A DNA stretch of 50,284 nt from Marinoscillum furvescens DSM 4134 (GCF_003386095.1 NZ_QREG01000032.1:1-50284), one strand, 5' to 3'. Positions 1-7,798 are shown, counted from the stretch's first letter. Notes: a model not told the origin generated them from the letters alone. Program-made: numbers and translations.

Positions 1-480
1 AAAATCTTTGATAATAAAGATGCAACAGTCCTTCCCGGTATAACCGATTATGGATGGCTGCAGATATATGGCGAAACGGGGAGTGATTTAAGTAAGTGGC
101 CAACGGAAAAGCACTTTACAAGTTGGCTAGGTTTAGCTCCGGGTCAACATAGGTCGGGGAAAATGAATAAATCACGAAACAGAAAACAACACCCTAAAGC
201 AGGACAAATATTCCGTCAGTTAAGCCAAAGCCTAATCGAGAGCAAACAGATTGCATTAGGGGCTTTTGGCAGGAAGATAAAAAATAAGAAAGGAGCAGGA
301 GTTGCTGTTAAAGCAACAGCTAGGAAGCTAGCGGTGCTATATTGGAAACTTATGGTTAAAGGACTGGCATATACCGAAAAAGGGATTGCGGCATACGAGG
401 AAAGAATAAAACTACAGCAAGAAAGGTGGCTACAAAAAACTGCCAAAAAGCTTGGATACCAGCTTACAGTTAGTACGTAG
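1..480 (+). CDS. IS110-family transposase, C-terminal part (5' end outside window)
   Basis: The reading frame is open from base 1 and ends at TAG 478-480, so the gene starts before the window. The visible ~159 residues match the C-terminal (Transposase_20 / IS116-IS110-IS902) half of IS110-type recombinases: a stretch ITDYGWLQIYGETG, then FTSWLGLAPGQHRSGK, then a basic region and a helical tail. This half carries the conserved serine used in recombination in the family; the N-terminal DEDD RuvC-like half would be upstream. Family knowledge: IS110 elements lack long terminal inverted repeats and are directed by a structured non-coding (bridge/seek) RNA. Only about 20 nt lie between the stop codon and recognisable chromosomal repeat, leaving no room for such an RNA on this side, so it would be expected upstream. 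Whether the whole gene is intact cannot be judged. Confidence 0.85.
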   Translation, partial: KIFDNKDATVLPGITDYGWLQIYGETGSDLSKWPTEKHFTSWLGLAPGQHRSGKMNKSRNRKQHPKAGQIFRQLSQSLIESKQIALGAFGRKIKNKKGAGVAVKATARKLAVLYWKLMVKGLAYTEKGIAAYEERIKLQQERWLQKTAKKLGYQLTVST

Positions 481-496
481 AAAAATACGTCATCGG

Positions 497-840
497 TAGC
501 TTGTCGAAGCATAAGACAAAACCATGTAGTATGATGAGTCGAGTCTTATCCTTCGACAGGCTCAGGATGACTCGACCATGCCTACGGCAGGCAGGCAGGA
601 TGACCCGACTCAGGGTGACCACCAGTTCGAGTTGACCCGACCATGCCACCGCAGGCCCGCCTGCGGCGTGGTGAGCCCGTCGGTTTTGTCATGGTGAGCC
701 TGCCTCTGTCGGCAGACAGGCCCGTCGAAGCATTAGACAAAACCTTGTGTTGAGTGAGCTGGGGTGTCTTATCTTTCGACAGGCTCAAGATGACACCCCA
801 GCTCAGGATGACTCGACTTAGGGTGACTCCCAAGAGCAAA
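497..840. repeat. Dispersed mosaic intergenic repeat with two stem-loops (copy 1)
   Basis: Non-coding block made of modules that recur at 9470-9800. The first stem-loop has arms GTCGAAGCATAAGAC (503-517) and GTCTTATCCTTCGAC (543-557), 15 nt with one mismatch. The second has arms GTCGAAGCATTAGAC (724-738) and GTCTTATCTTTCGAC (766-780). Other shared words are CTTTCGACAGGCTCAAGATGAC-like strings, GCCTGCCTCTGTCGGCAGAC and iterated GGCAGG/TGACTCGAC. A degenerate half copy (GTCGAAGCATTGGAC) sits at 8213-8227. No credible gene is present. It resembles the short palindromic intergenic repeats common in Bacteroidota genomes; function unknown. Confidence 0.8.
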
Positions 841-869
841 GGTGGCGCACGGGACTTCTAACAAAATGA

Positions 870-903
870 AAAACCCTGCAGGTAGGGGTACCTGCAGGGT
901 TTT
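870..903 (-). terminator. 15-bp perfect hairpin, probable terminator of the leftward gene
   Basis: Perfect inverted repeat: arms 870-884 and 889-903 (core ACCCTGCAGGT), loop GGGG. On the minus strand it lies 28 nt after the stop of the gene at 931-1578 and ends in a short T-tract. It is a sequence variant of the hairpins at 7415, 8147 and 9426, so it may also be a mobile palindrome used as a terminator. Confidence 0.7.
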
Positions 904-930
904 GATTGCTTGTTACAGATTGGGATGTTG

Positions 931-1578
931 TTAGTTTCTCACCATGACTCCCAGCTTTTCGAGGAGTTGAGGTTTGGATTCCAGGGCTAGCCGCGCTATG
1001 ACTTTCAGCTCGGTACAGTAGTCATCGAGCTGGTCTAGTTTTTCATTGCGCTCTCGGGTGGCTTCTTGTGCCTGGCCGTTTTCTACCGTCACTTTTTCGC
1101 GGAGCTGTTTTAGGTTGTGAACCATATCTTTTTCCTGCTGTATTTTTTCGGTGGTGAGTTTGAATCGGTTCAATGTGGTCACAAATTCTGTTTCGCCCTG
1201 AAGGAGCGTGTAAAAAGTGATGGTATGCTCGATCCAATCGGCTATGCTGTCTGGGAAAGCCGTATGGAGGTTTAGCCGGTTTTGGAGGTCTGCGTCATTG
1301 CGTGACAGTACACGTACCAGTTTTACAGTGCGCGCTACAGCCTCTTGTACTTCATCTTTGGCTACATAAAATTCGTCATAAGCCAAGTCGGACTCGCGGT
1401 ATTCCTGTATTTGTTTTTGGATCAGTTCCGCGGTGGTGTTGTACAAGGTCATGCGCTCGAGGAGGTAGGGTTCGTCTATACCATAAGCGTCTAGCAGTGG
1501 TGCTACTTCTGGGTCTGTACTGTTGAAAATGAGGAGGCGTGCAGCTTCCATCTTTTCGGCGAGTGATTGATTAGGCAT
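931..1578 (-). CDS. Helical orphan protein, 215 aa
   Basis: I do not recognise a named family. The product is acidic, almost entirely predicted alpha-helical, Leu/Glu/Gln/Lys-rich, with no signal peptide, membrane segment or cysteine. Residues ~130-190 (around TTEKIQQEKDMVHNLKQL) look coiled-coil forming. The ATG at 1578 is preceded on the minus strand by about 80 nt of A+T-rich DNA, consistent with a promoter region. Its 3' end is followed by the 870-903 hairpin. Its upstream region contains the 20/21-bp repeat array (1714-2115), so array and gene may be functionally linked. Neighbouring IS110 and R-M genes suggest an accessory gene. Real coding status is supported by length and amino-acid composition; function unknown. 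Confidence 0.7.
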   Translation of the reverse strand: MPNQSLAEKMEAARLLIFNSTDPEVAPLLDAYGIDEPYLLERMTLYNTTAELIQKQIQEYRESDLAYDEFYVAKDEVQEAVARTVKLVRVLSRNDADLQNRLNLHTAFPDSIADWIEHTITFYTLLQGETEFVTTLNRFKLTTEKIQQEKDMVHNLKQLREKVTVENGQAQEATRERNEKLDQLDDYCTELKVIARLALESKPQLLEKLGVMVRN

Positions 1579-1713
1579 AATTGTTTGGTTTAAATGTGAA
1601 ACATGAATTAAATATAAAATAAAAAATGAAAAACGGTGTGTGTAAGGAAGTATTGTGTAGTTGTGTGGTAAACTCTATATAAAGCTAACGGTATATATGT
1701 GTAATAGCGCTGT

Positions 1714-2115
1714 ATGCGTTTTTATGCGTCTTTGTGGGCTCCCCCGGACGGGGCATGCGTTTTTCTGCGTGTTTATGGGCTCCCCCGGACGGGTTATGCG
1801 TTTTATCGGAGGGGAGATGCGTTTTTACGGCTGGGCATGGACTCCCCCTCGAGGAACGTGCATTCCCCCGGAGGGGTGATGCGTTTTTCGGTGGCGGCAT
1901 GCGTTCCCCCGCACGGGTCATGCATTGCAGTACATGGGTGGCGCGTTCCCCCAGCTGGTTATGGACTGCAGCGCATGGGTGGTGCGTTGCCCCTAGCTGG
2001 TTATGGACTCCCCCGCGAGGTTGGTGCATTCCCCCGGGCGGGTGATGCGTTTTTCGCTGGAAGTACGGGTAGCCCAGGAGGGGGCATGCGTTTTATGTGG
2101 TGGGGTGGTGGCTTT
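1714..2115. repeat. Degenerate tandem array of 19-20 units, 20/21 bp each
   Basis: Unit starts read at 1714, 1734, 1755, 1775, 1796, 1817, 1837, 1858, 1879, 1899, 1920, 1941, 1961, 1982, 2003, 2024, 2045, 2065, 2086 and perhaps 2107. Spacing is always 20 or 21 bp; mean 20.67 over 18 steps. Each unit has an anchor (ATGCGTTTTT, ATGGRCTCCCCC, or RTGCRTTCCCCC) followed by a variable G-rich half such as GGACGGGTT, GCACGGGTC, AGCTGGTT. Units with the T5 anchor are 20 bp, most others 21 bp. Because the step changes between 20 and 21, no reading frame is kept, so the open frames across it are not repeats of a protein. It is G+C-rich within A+T-richer surroundings. Confidence 0.85.
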
Positions 2116-2211
2116 GTTTAGTTAGTCACATGGCAATTATCCAAAATGGGACTATACCCCTGAAGAGGAGCATTTCATTCTTAGGTGATTTTTGGAAATC
2201 TTGTGAGTAGA

Positions 2212-3552
2212 CTAAATGTCGTCAAATTGTTCAATAATGTTTTGAGAGGATACTGGGTTAGCAAAACCTATTAGACTTTCAATCATTGTGGACAAGCTCA
2301 GTCTGTCTTTGGTTTTGTAGGCCAGAAGATAAAGTAGAGCTTCTGAAGTGAGAAGTATGAATCTCTTAATGTCCGTGTTCCAAGTGATCTCGTTGATGAA
2401 GGGGTCAAAATTGGATTTGAATGAGTTACTGACAATGATAAAACCGATTTTCTTGTATCCTTCTTTTTGAAGTTTGGGGCAATAATGGTTGATGTACTCT
2501 TTAATTGCCCGGTCGTCAGTACCTAAACTATATCCATTACTGTATGCTTTGGCATCAACAAGAAAAGCAGTGTTCTCCTCTCGCAGTTTGATGATTGCAT
2601 CGGGATTTCGTCCGCTTCCTTGCCCTAAAACATCAACTTCAAAGTCCAAAAGCTTGAAGATTTCAGCAACCAATTTTTCGTATTCCGTTCCTTTGGAAGC
2701 AGCGGATTTATCGGTCTGATTTCCGAGATCGATCAACTTTGCAACTTTAGGAATTAGGTAGTCAGAGAGTTCAAAATTTGCCGTAATCCTTAGCTGGGTT
2801 TCTTCGTTTTCAATTTTTTCTACTATTTCTTTTTTCTTGGTTACCGGTTTTTCGGGTTTGTTCGGATTTCCCTTGAATTTCCAAAATGCGTGTTCGGCTG
2901 CCCAGTTCGAAATATCTCGACCGGCATGTGACTTCAAGATGGACTTAATTTCCTCGTTGAGCTTGTAAAAGTGCCGATAGGATTCCTTTTGAGATTGCTG
3001 ATCTTCCCAGATTTCTATTTCCTGAAACGCCATAGTTAAAGACGTGTACATGATTGGCCACCGCTCATGATCACAAATTTGCCAGAAGTAAGAAAGGAAA
3101 TATCCAACAGATCCGGGGTTTGGTACCTTACGTTTGTCTTTGGCTTTCGAAAAGATGTTGATGCAGTAGGTTTCAAGGCTTTCAATTTTGGCCAGTGCTT
3201 GATCCAATGATTCAGGTTTGGAAATGGCTTGCTTCAAAAGGTAGGTGAGATTATTAGTGTTTTGTTCACTATTCTTGACCAATTGATTGAAGAACATTTG
3301 ACCTTTAGTAGCTGTGAAACCCCAATAGTTGTTGCGCTTATTGTAACTGTCGATATTGGTCTTAAACTCATAGATATCGATTTCTCCCGAAATAAATGAA
3401 TCCATAAAAGCGCTTATATCTGAAATTGCCTCAATTCTGGACTCATCAATGTTGGGTAGTTCGTTTCCCTTGGTATCAAACACCCGCTGGTCAGAGGATG
3501 CGTAAGTATCCCAAATCGATTTTATCTTTTCTATTTTTTCTTCTGGTATCAT
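2212..3552 (-). CDS. FokI-like PD-(D/E)xK nuclease, third gene of R-M operon
   Basis: 446 aa, predicted cytoplasmic. The C-terminal ~160 residues resemble the FokI cleavage domain: helix with E297 (KLVAEIF), then LGQGSGRNPDAI (D318), then VDAKAYSNGYSL (D333, K335), and later FIIVSNSFKSNF. FokI has the parallel series LGGSRKPDGAI, VDTKAYSGGYNL and FLFVSGHFKGNY. The D318/D333/K335 triad fits an active PD-(D/E)xK site. Residues 1-250 are helical and unrecognised; a charged Lys/Glu linker (~232-250) separates the halves. It starts 3 nt after the stop of the specificity gene, so it is co-transcribed with it. Likely role: restriction of foreign DNA with the upstream M and S proteins; which component guides it is unknown. 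Confidence 0.8.
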   Translation of the reverse strand: MIPEEKIEKIKSIWDTYASSDQRVFDTKGNELPNIDESRIEAISDISAFMDSFISGEIDIYEFKTNIDSYNKRNNYWGFTATKGQMFFNQLVKNSEQNTNNLTYLLKQAISKPESLDQALAKIESLETYCINIFSKAKDKRKVPNPGSVGYFLSYFWQICDHERWPIMYTSLTMAFQEIEIWEDQQSQKESYRHFYKLNEEIKSILKSHAGRDISNWAAEHAFWKFKGNPNKPEKPVTKKKEIVEKIENEETQLRITANFELSDYLIPKVAKLIDLGNQTDKSAASKGTEYEKLVAEIFKLLDFEVDVLGQGSGRNPDAIIKLREENTAFLVDAKAYSNGYSLGTDDRAIKEYINHYCPKLQKEGYKKIGFIIVSNSFKSNFDPFINEITWNTDIKRFILLTSEALLYLLAYKTKDRLSLSTMIESLIGFANPVSSQNIIEQFDDI

Positions 3553-3555
3553 AAT

Positions 3556-5031
3556 TCAGGGTTCGAGTATCATTTGTTCAATTTCTGCTCTGGCATCTTC
3601 CAATACCTTATCAGCTACAATGGACAATCGCTGAGCTTCAAACCTTCTCCTGTTGGCTTCTTGACCAATCTCTATCTGCTTATCCAATTTTGGAAGGACT
3701 ATAGATTGATTAAAGTATTCACCCATGATAAGATTACGTATGCCGTTGGTTTGACTCTGCATAATCTCAGTGATTTTGATATTGTGAATTGTTTTGAGAA
3801 AACAGAACAAATAGGAGGGGTCAACTCTTGAGATGTCCACTCTTATTTTATGAATGAAGTTGCTGTAGCACAGCGTATTATTTTCAAATAAATCTTCTGT
3901 AAGCAAAGAGATTCTGCCCACTGGCTGATCTGGGCTACCACCTGATTTTTCTATGAGCAAGTCATAAGGTTGAATGTCTAATTGCTTGAGTTTATCCTTT
4001 TTTATTTTCCTGTACCTAACCCTGTCATTTTCTAGCTTGAGATTGTATAGGTTATCAAACTCAGTGGCTCTGATTACCAAGCAGGTGTCGTATTGATCTT
4101 GCTTAACTTCCGCTTCTTCATCAATTCCCCAATCTCCTGCTGCTGAATGTGTAATCAGGTTTTTAAGAGGCTCTATTGGATATTGGGCATTTTCAACCGC
4201 TGCGAATAGATTTTTGGAATATGTGTCGAATAGTTTAGGGTCAAACCTTCTTCCTGAAAGCTCTTTAAAGGTGGTTTGAAACATTCTTGCTTCAATTCTG
4301 GTGTCTTTCTCTGGTAAAGTAATGCCTAGTTCGTTGAGAATGTAGGAATCGATTGAATCAAGTGTATCTGAGGCCTTTTTCTTTAATTCAAATTTTTTCT
4401 TTTTGGCTTCATCAATAATTGCAACAAACTCTTCCTGCTTCTTAATAGGTGGCACTATCAGTTTCAGTGACTTTATTTCTTCTGCGTTGATATTAGTCAT
4501 TCCCGCTATCTGACGACTAATGCAGTCTACTTGAAGTCTCCCTAATCTTGCATTTAGGAAGTAGGAGGCATATTTTGGTAAAACTTCTGTTTTATCAAGT
4601 ACTACCCGAATAATGTATGAAGCATAAACCCATTTTTCACTTTCATTAAAGACTACACACTTCCCGACTAATTCCTTAGAGTTGGTACGATTGAACAATA
4701 TGTCACCTTTGTTTAAGGAGATATTATCAATTTCTTTCTGAGAAAGTTCAATATGCTTAATGTCAGTCAAGTCAAGATCATCGTCTTGAATATTATTCAT
4801 TCTTAAGATCGGTACTCCTTTTCTTTCGGTATTAGCTAAACTTGAAGTGCCGTATTGGATTTTTGAAAGTACATCCTTAATTCTTTTGACGGGATATATA
4901 GATTTCGCCAATTCCTGTTCTACTTCAATTTTTAACCGATTGTAGTTTGGGTCGAGGCGACCATCAATCTGACTATTCTTGATTAAGAAAGCGATTGGTT
5001 TAATATGTTCAGGGAGTGAATAGCTTTCCAT
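3556..5031 (-). CDS. hsdS: Type I-like restriction-modification specificity subunit (HsdS)
   Basis: 491 aa with the classic two-target-domain layout. TRD1 is within ~20-200 and ends in the conserved region IKSLKLIVPPIKKQEEFVAIIDEAKKK (broken helix ~190-240). TRD2 is ~265-450 and ends in NQSIVLPKLDKQIEIGQEAN followed by a second long helix. Such proteins recognise a bipartite DNA sequence and dock the methyltransferase. The ATG overlaps the stop of the upstream RM gene by one base (TGATG), so translation is coupled. Its length is close to the family norm (~400-500 aa). The TRD sequences give no clue to the recognised site. The next gene follows after 3 nt. Confidence 0.92.
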   Translation of the reverse strand: MESYSLPEHIKPIAFLIKNSQIDGRLDPNYNRLKIEVEQELAKSIYPVKRIKDVLSKIQYGTSSLANTERKGVPILRMNNIQDDDLDLTDIKHIELSQKEIDNISLNKGDILFNRTNSKELVGKCVVFNESEKWVYASYIIRVVLDKTEVLPKYASYFLNARLGRLQVDCISRQIAGMTNINAEEIKSLKLIVPPIKKQEEFVAIIDEAKKKKFELKKKASDTLDSIDSYILNELGITLPEKDTRIEARMFQTTFKELSGRRFDPKLFDTYSKNLFAAVENAQYPIEPLKNLITHSAAGDWGIDEEAEVKQDQYDTCLVIRATEFDNLYNLKLENDRVRYRKIKKDKLKQLDIQPYDLLIEKSGGSPDQPVGRISLLTEDLFENNTLCYSNFIHKIRVDISRVDPSYLFCFLKTIHNIKITEIMQSQTNGIRNLIMGEYFNQSIVLPKLDKQIEIGQEANRRRFEAQRLSIVADKVLEDARAEIEQMILEP

Positions 5032-7244
5032 CAGGCATCTTGCTTATTAACCACATCAATAAAATTTCTCAATTCAGGTACAATTGACTCTAATTCGTTT
5101 TCATTGATCGTTTTCCCTGTTGCATCATATCCAATCTTTTCAGCGATTGCCATAAAGATTGGGTAGTCTTCTAAAGCTTTTTGCTTCTCTTCAAGGTATA
5201 GGTCCGCTAATTGGTCTTTCAGGTCATTTATTTTTTGATTGTACTCCGCATTGATTTCTGACTTCCAGTCCTTGAACTCTTGAGTGGCTTCAATTTCTTT
5301 CTTGCCTAAGTTGGTCGCCTTGGTTTTGCCTGAGTGGCTTTCAAAACCAATATGATCTTTCAGTATCTTTTTCTTTTCCTTCTCCCAATCGGCTATTTGC
5401 TTCTCAAACTTCCGATCTTTCAGTATCTTGTCTTGAACGCTTACTTTCTTCGCTTTAATGGCATCACTGCGCTTACTTGATAGTTTTCTTAAGAACATAA
5501 CCGAGCTTTTTACTGCTGCACCTGTATGAGCAAAAGCGTCTTGCGGCATGGAAACCACGGCTACAATTCTGTACCAATCTTCAATTTGATCTCTGACATA
5601 TTGCAGGCTGCTATTGGTAAGAATACCATCAGGAATAACGATAGCTAAGTAGCCCCCTGGTTTTAAAAATTTGTAGCACTGCTCAATGAACATTACTTCC
5701 GTGCTTTGATTGGCTCTGTTTTTTGCTTTTTGCTTCTTAACATCTAACCAGTCAGCATCTTTAATAGCCATATTGTACTGGTGCATGTAAGCTCTTTCAG
5801 TTTGCCTAACTGTAGAACCAAAAGGAGGGTTGGTAATGATATAGTCGAATGAACCGTATTTGAACTCCTTGTTGCCACTCTTCTTAATCATGTCTTCACT
5901 TGGTAGCAAGCCATCGGAGGCAATTACATTGGTGTGGCCATCATCATGAATAATCATGTTCATTTTGGCTGTACGAGCAATCTGCTCATTAATCTCAATG
6001 CCGAATAGGTTCTTCTCAGCGAAATCGTGCCAATATTTGTAATGCTCTACTGATGTTTCATCATAGTATTCACTTGCTTTTGCTCGAATCTTATCTAAGG
6101 CATAAAGTAGGAAGCCACCACTGCCGCAAGAGGTGTCCAATACTCTGGAGGTGTTTTCTATGGGCAACACATCTACAATGAATTTCACGATATTACGCGG
6201 TGTGAAAAATTGACCAAAATCACCCCTGAAATAACTGCCCATAAAGGCTTCAAATGCTCGACCCTTACTGTCTAAGTCTGTTTTGCTGAGGTTAATGCCT
6301 TCTAAGTAGGTAACTACCGTTCTTACTTTGGCGGCATTCAGTCTTATGTTGTCCTTGAATACTTCCGGGTCGCGCTCTTTTCCTTCGGCATAGAGGGCTA
6401 CAACTCGATCATACAGCTCATTGGTGATTCTTTGTTCGATCTCATCTTTCTTCTTTTTGCTAGCCTTGGGAGGAACCGGAATGTAAAAAATTTGAAATTG
6501 ATAGGGTTCTCCTGTTCTCCTTGGGTGCCGTTCGTCCCATATTTTGCAGAATATGAGTTTGTCCAGTTCATCGAAAGCTTCTGAAGGATTTAGCTCTCCA
6601 CCAGCCCAAAGCGATTGATGTGCTAGTCTAAAGCGTCTGGTCAATTCTTCTTCGCTAACTACCTCTAAGTCAAAAAACTTTTCTTCTGCTTCCAGTTTAT
6701 TGCCATATCCGGCTTCAGGTTCATTGGTGAAATTCCCACTAACTCCACCCTTGGCATATTTGTATTTTGAGATAGTTTTTTGCCCGAATCGGGGAATATC
6801 AGGGATCGAATTTTCATCATGTTGCTCTTTGTTTACCTGATAATAGACATCCTTAATTCCAGATGTTACCCACAGGTATTTGATTGTTTTAGCTGTAGCA
6901 AAACAGTAGGCAAACCCCTGTTTTACCGCTTGTTCAAACTCTAGTTCTGATACTTCAGGCTTTTTACATTCTACAATAATTAGAGGTTCCTTTTTGTCAT
7001 TATCTGCATAGACTAAAATGTCTGCTTCTTTCGTAGTAGATCCCATTGTCACGGGTACGAATTGCTGAATGCGTTCTACAGGATAGCCATATATAAGAAT
7101 GAGCTTAAGGAATGTTTCAGCTTGTACTTGTTCCTCTGGATTGGAGTAGTTCCTTTTTTTATTTTGATGGATGTAGGTGATTTGTTTTCTGTCATTGCTA
7201 AAGGCAATCAAACCTTTTTCTATACCTATATCGATTAAATCCAT
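5031..7244 (-). CDS. Nuclease-methyltransferase fusion (HSDR_N + N6-adenine MTase), BcgI-like RM subunit
   Basis: 737 aa. Residues ~30-140 form an HsdR N-terminal-type nuclease domain with D75 (KEADILVYA) and E92-x-K94 (IIVECKKPE), a complete D-x16-ExK site. Residues ~310-620 are an N6_Mtase domain with helical HsdM-type lead-in, SAM motif LDTSCGSGGF (369-378) and catalytic NPPF (472-475). The C-terminal 120 residues are charged helix, probably contacting HsdS. No helicase motifs occur here or in the neighbouring genes, so this is not a classical type I HsdM. Nuclease and methylase in one chain with a separate S subunit is the layout of type IIB enzymes such as BcgI. It is first in a three-gene leftward operon that is visibly A+T-richer than the region after 9.8 kb, which suggests horizontal transfer. 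Confidence 0.9.
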   Translation of the reverse strand: MDLIDIGIEKGLIAFSNDRKQITYIHQNKKRNYSNPEEQVQAETFLKLILIYGYPVERIQQFVPVTMGSTTKEADILVYADNDKKEPLIIVECKKPEVSELEFEQAVKQGFAYCFATAKTIKYLWVTSGIKDVYYQVNKEQHDENSIPDIPRFGQKTISKYKYAKGGVSGNFTNEPEAGYGNKLEAEEKFFDLEVVSEEELTRRFRLAHQSLWAGGELNPSEAFDELDKLIFCKIWDERHPRRTGEPYQFQIFYIPVPPKASKKKKDEIEQRITNELYDRVVALYAEGKERDPEVFKDNIRLNAAKVRTVVTYLEGINLSKTDLDSKGRAFEAFMGSYFRGDFGQFFTPRNIVKFIVDVLPIENTSRVLDTSCGSGGFLLYALDKIRAKASEYYDETSVEHYKYWHDFAEKNLFGIEINEQIARTAKMNMIIHDDGHTNVIASDGLLPSEDMIKKSGNKEFKYGSFDYIITNPPFGSTVRQTERAYMHQYNMAIKDADWLDVKKQKAKNRANQSTEVMFIEQCYKFLKPGGYLAIVIPDGILTNSSLQYVRDQIEDWYRIVAVVSMPQDAFAHTGAAVKSSVMFLRKLSSKRSDAIKAKKVSVQDKILKDRKFEKQIADWEKEKKKILKDHIGFESHSGKTKATNLGKKEIEATQEFKDWKSEINAEYNQKINDLKDQLADLYLEEKQKALEDYPIFMAIAEKIGYDATGKTINENELESIVPELRNFIDVVNKQDA

Positions 7245-7414
7245 TGCTAAATTTTATGAATCTCTGTTTATGACTTACCAATAAAATTATTGATGCTAAT
7301 TGCGAGCTGTGCAATATGCAAAATAGAGGTAAATAATTTAATGACTTAGGTCTTAAATAAGATTGTCTCGAATTAATTAAATGTTGGTTTGAGGGCGGCC
7401 AAGTTCTTGAGGCC

Positions 7415-7446
7415 AAACCCTGGTGGTTTTGAAAACCTCCAGGGTT
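7415..7446. repeat. Dispersed hairpin (CCTGGAGG family), copy with one arm mismatch
   Basis: Reads AAACCCTGGTGGTTTT then GAAAACCTCCAGGGTTTT. It is the same palindrome as at 8147 and 9426, with one mismatch in the left arm (GGTGG against CCTCC). T-run after the right arm; could terminate rightward transcription, but no rightward gene lies before it. Confidence 0.7.
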
Positions 7447-7634
7447 TTTGTGAGATAAATAAATGTTCATATTAGGGATGAAGTTTGGAGTGTAATTTCC
7501 ATCAAGCTGGAAGGTATTTTAGGATAATTAGGATTTTGTTGGGATTAGGCGGTCAGTGGGTCCGTATAAATACCGACTTGTGTAAAGATTCTTCATGACA
7601 TAAGGCGGGATCGTGAATTTTTTATGTAGTTTAA

Positions 7635-7787
7635 CCATGTTTTTTGTGTGGTCCTCGGACGGATGACCTGAACGACTGGGCCGATGACGTACAAGCCCAC
7701 TATATACTGGACTTACTCCTGAGCATCATAAACGTGAGTTTACAGACCGTGGAGATTGTAGCAGGGTTGCCTAAGCTTATTAACTAA
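7635..7787 (+). pseudogene. Possible 3' remnant of a lost gene
   Basis: An open frame of about 50 codons with no start codon, ending at TAA 7785-7787. The last 41 codons read like real protein: DDLNDWADDVQAHYILDLLL, followed by a segment ending TVEIVAGLPKLIN. It is amphipathic and in the same orientation as the next gene. The family is unidentified. It could be the decayed C-terminus of an element-borne protein, or chance. Confidence 0.25.
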
Positions 7788-7798
7788 AAACTGAATAT

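Larger units (their letters stand above)
7245..7798. other. Intergenic region with hairpin repeat and a possible gene remnant
   Basis: 554 nt without an intact gene. The part next to the RM gene is A+T-rich and should hold its promoter, though I could not assign boxes with confidence. A repeat-family hairpin is at 7415-7446 and an ATG-less open stretch is at 7635-7787; both are listed separately. Confidence 0.6.

Noticed and set aside
582-839. 85-codon leftward open frame in the first mosaic repeat
   Set aside because: It is built from the dispersed repeat modules; the same happens at 9530-9772, so it is not a gene.
1714-2115. CRISPR array
   Set aside because: Units are only 20-21 bp with no constant repeat separated by unique spacers, and no cas genes are near.
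1661-2121. Overlapping open frames on both strands across the repeat array (up to 135 codons)
   Set aside because: The unit step alternates between 20 and 21 bp, so no frame carries the repeat; the frames are open because stop codons are rare in this G+C-rich repeat.
5031-7244. Classical type I R-M system
   Set aside because: No HsdR helicase motifs occur in the operon and the M protein carries its own complete nuclease site.
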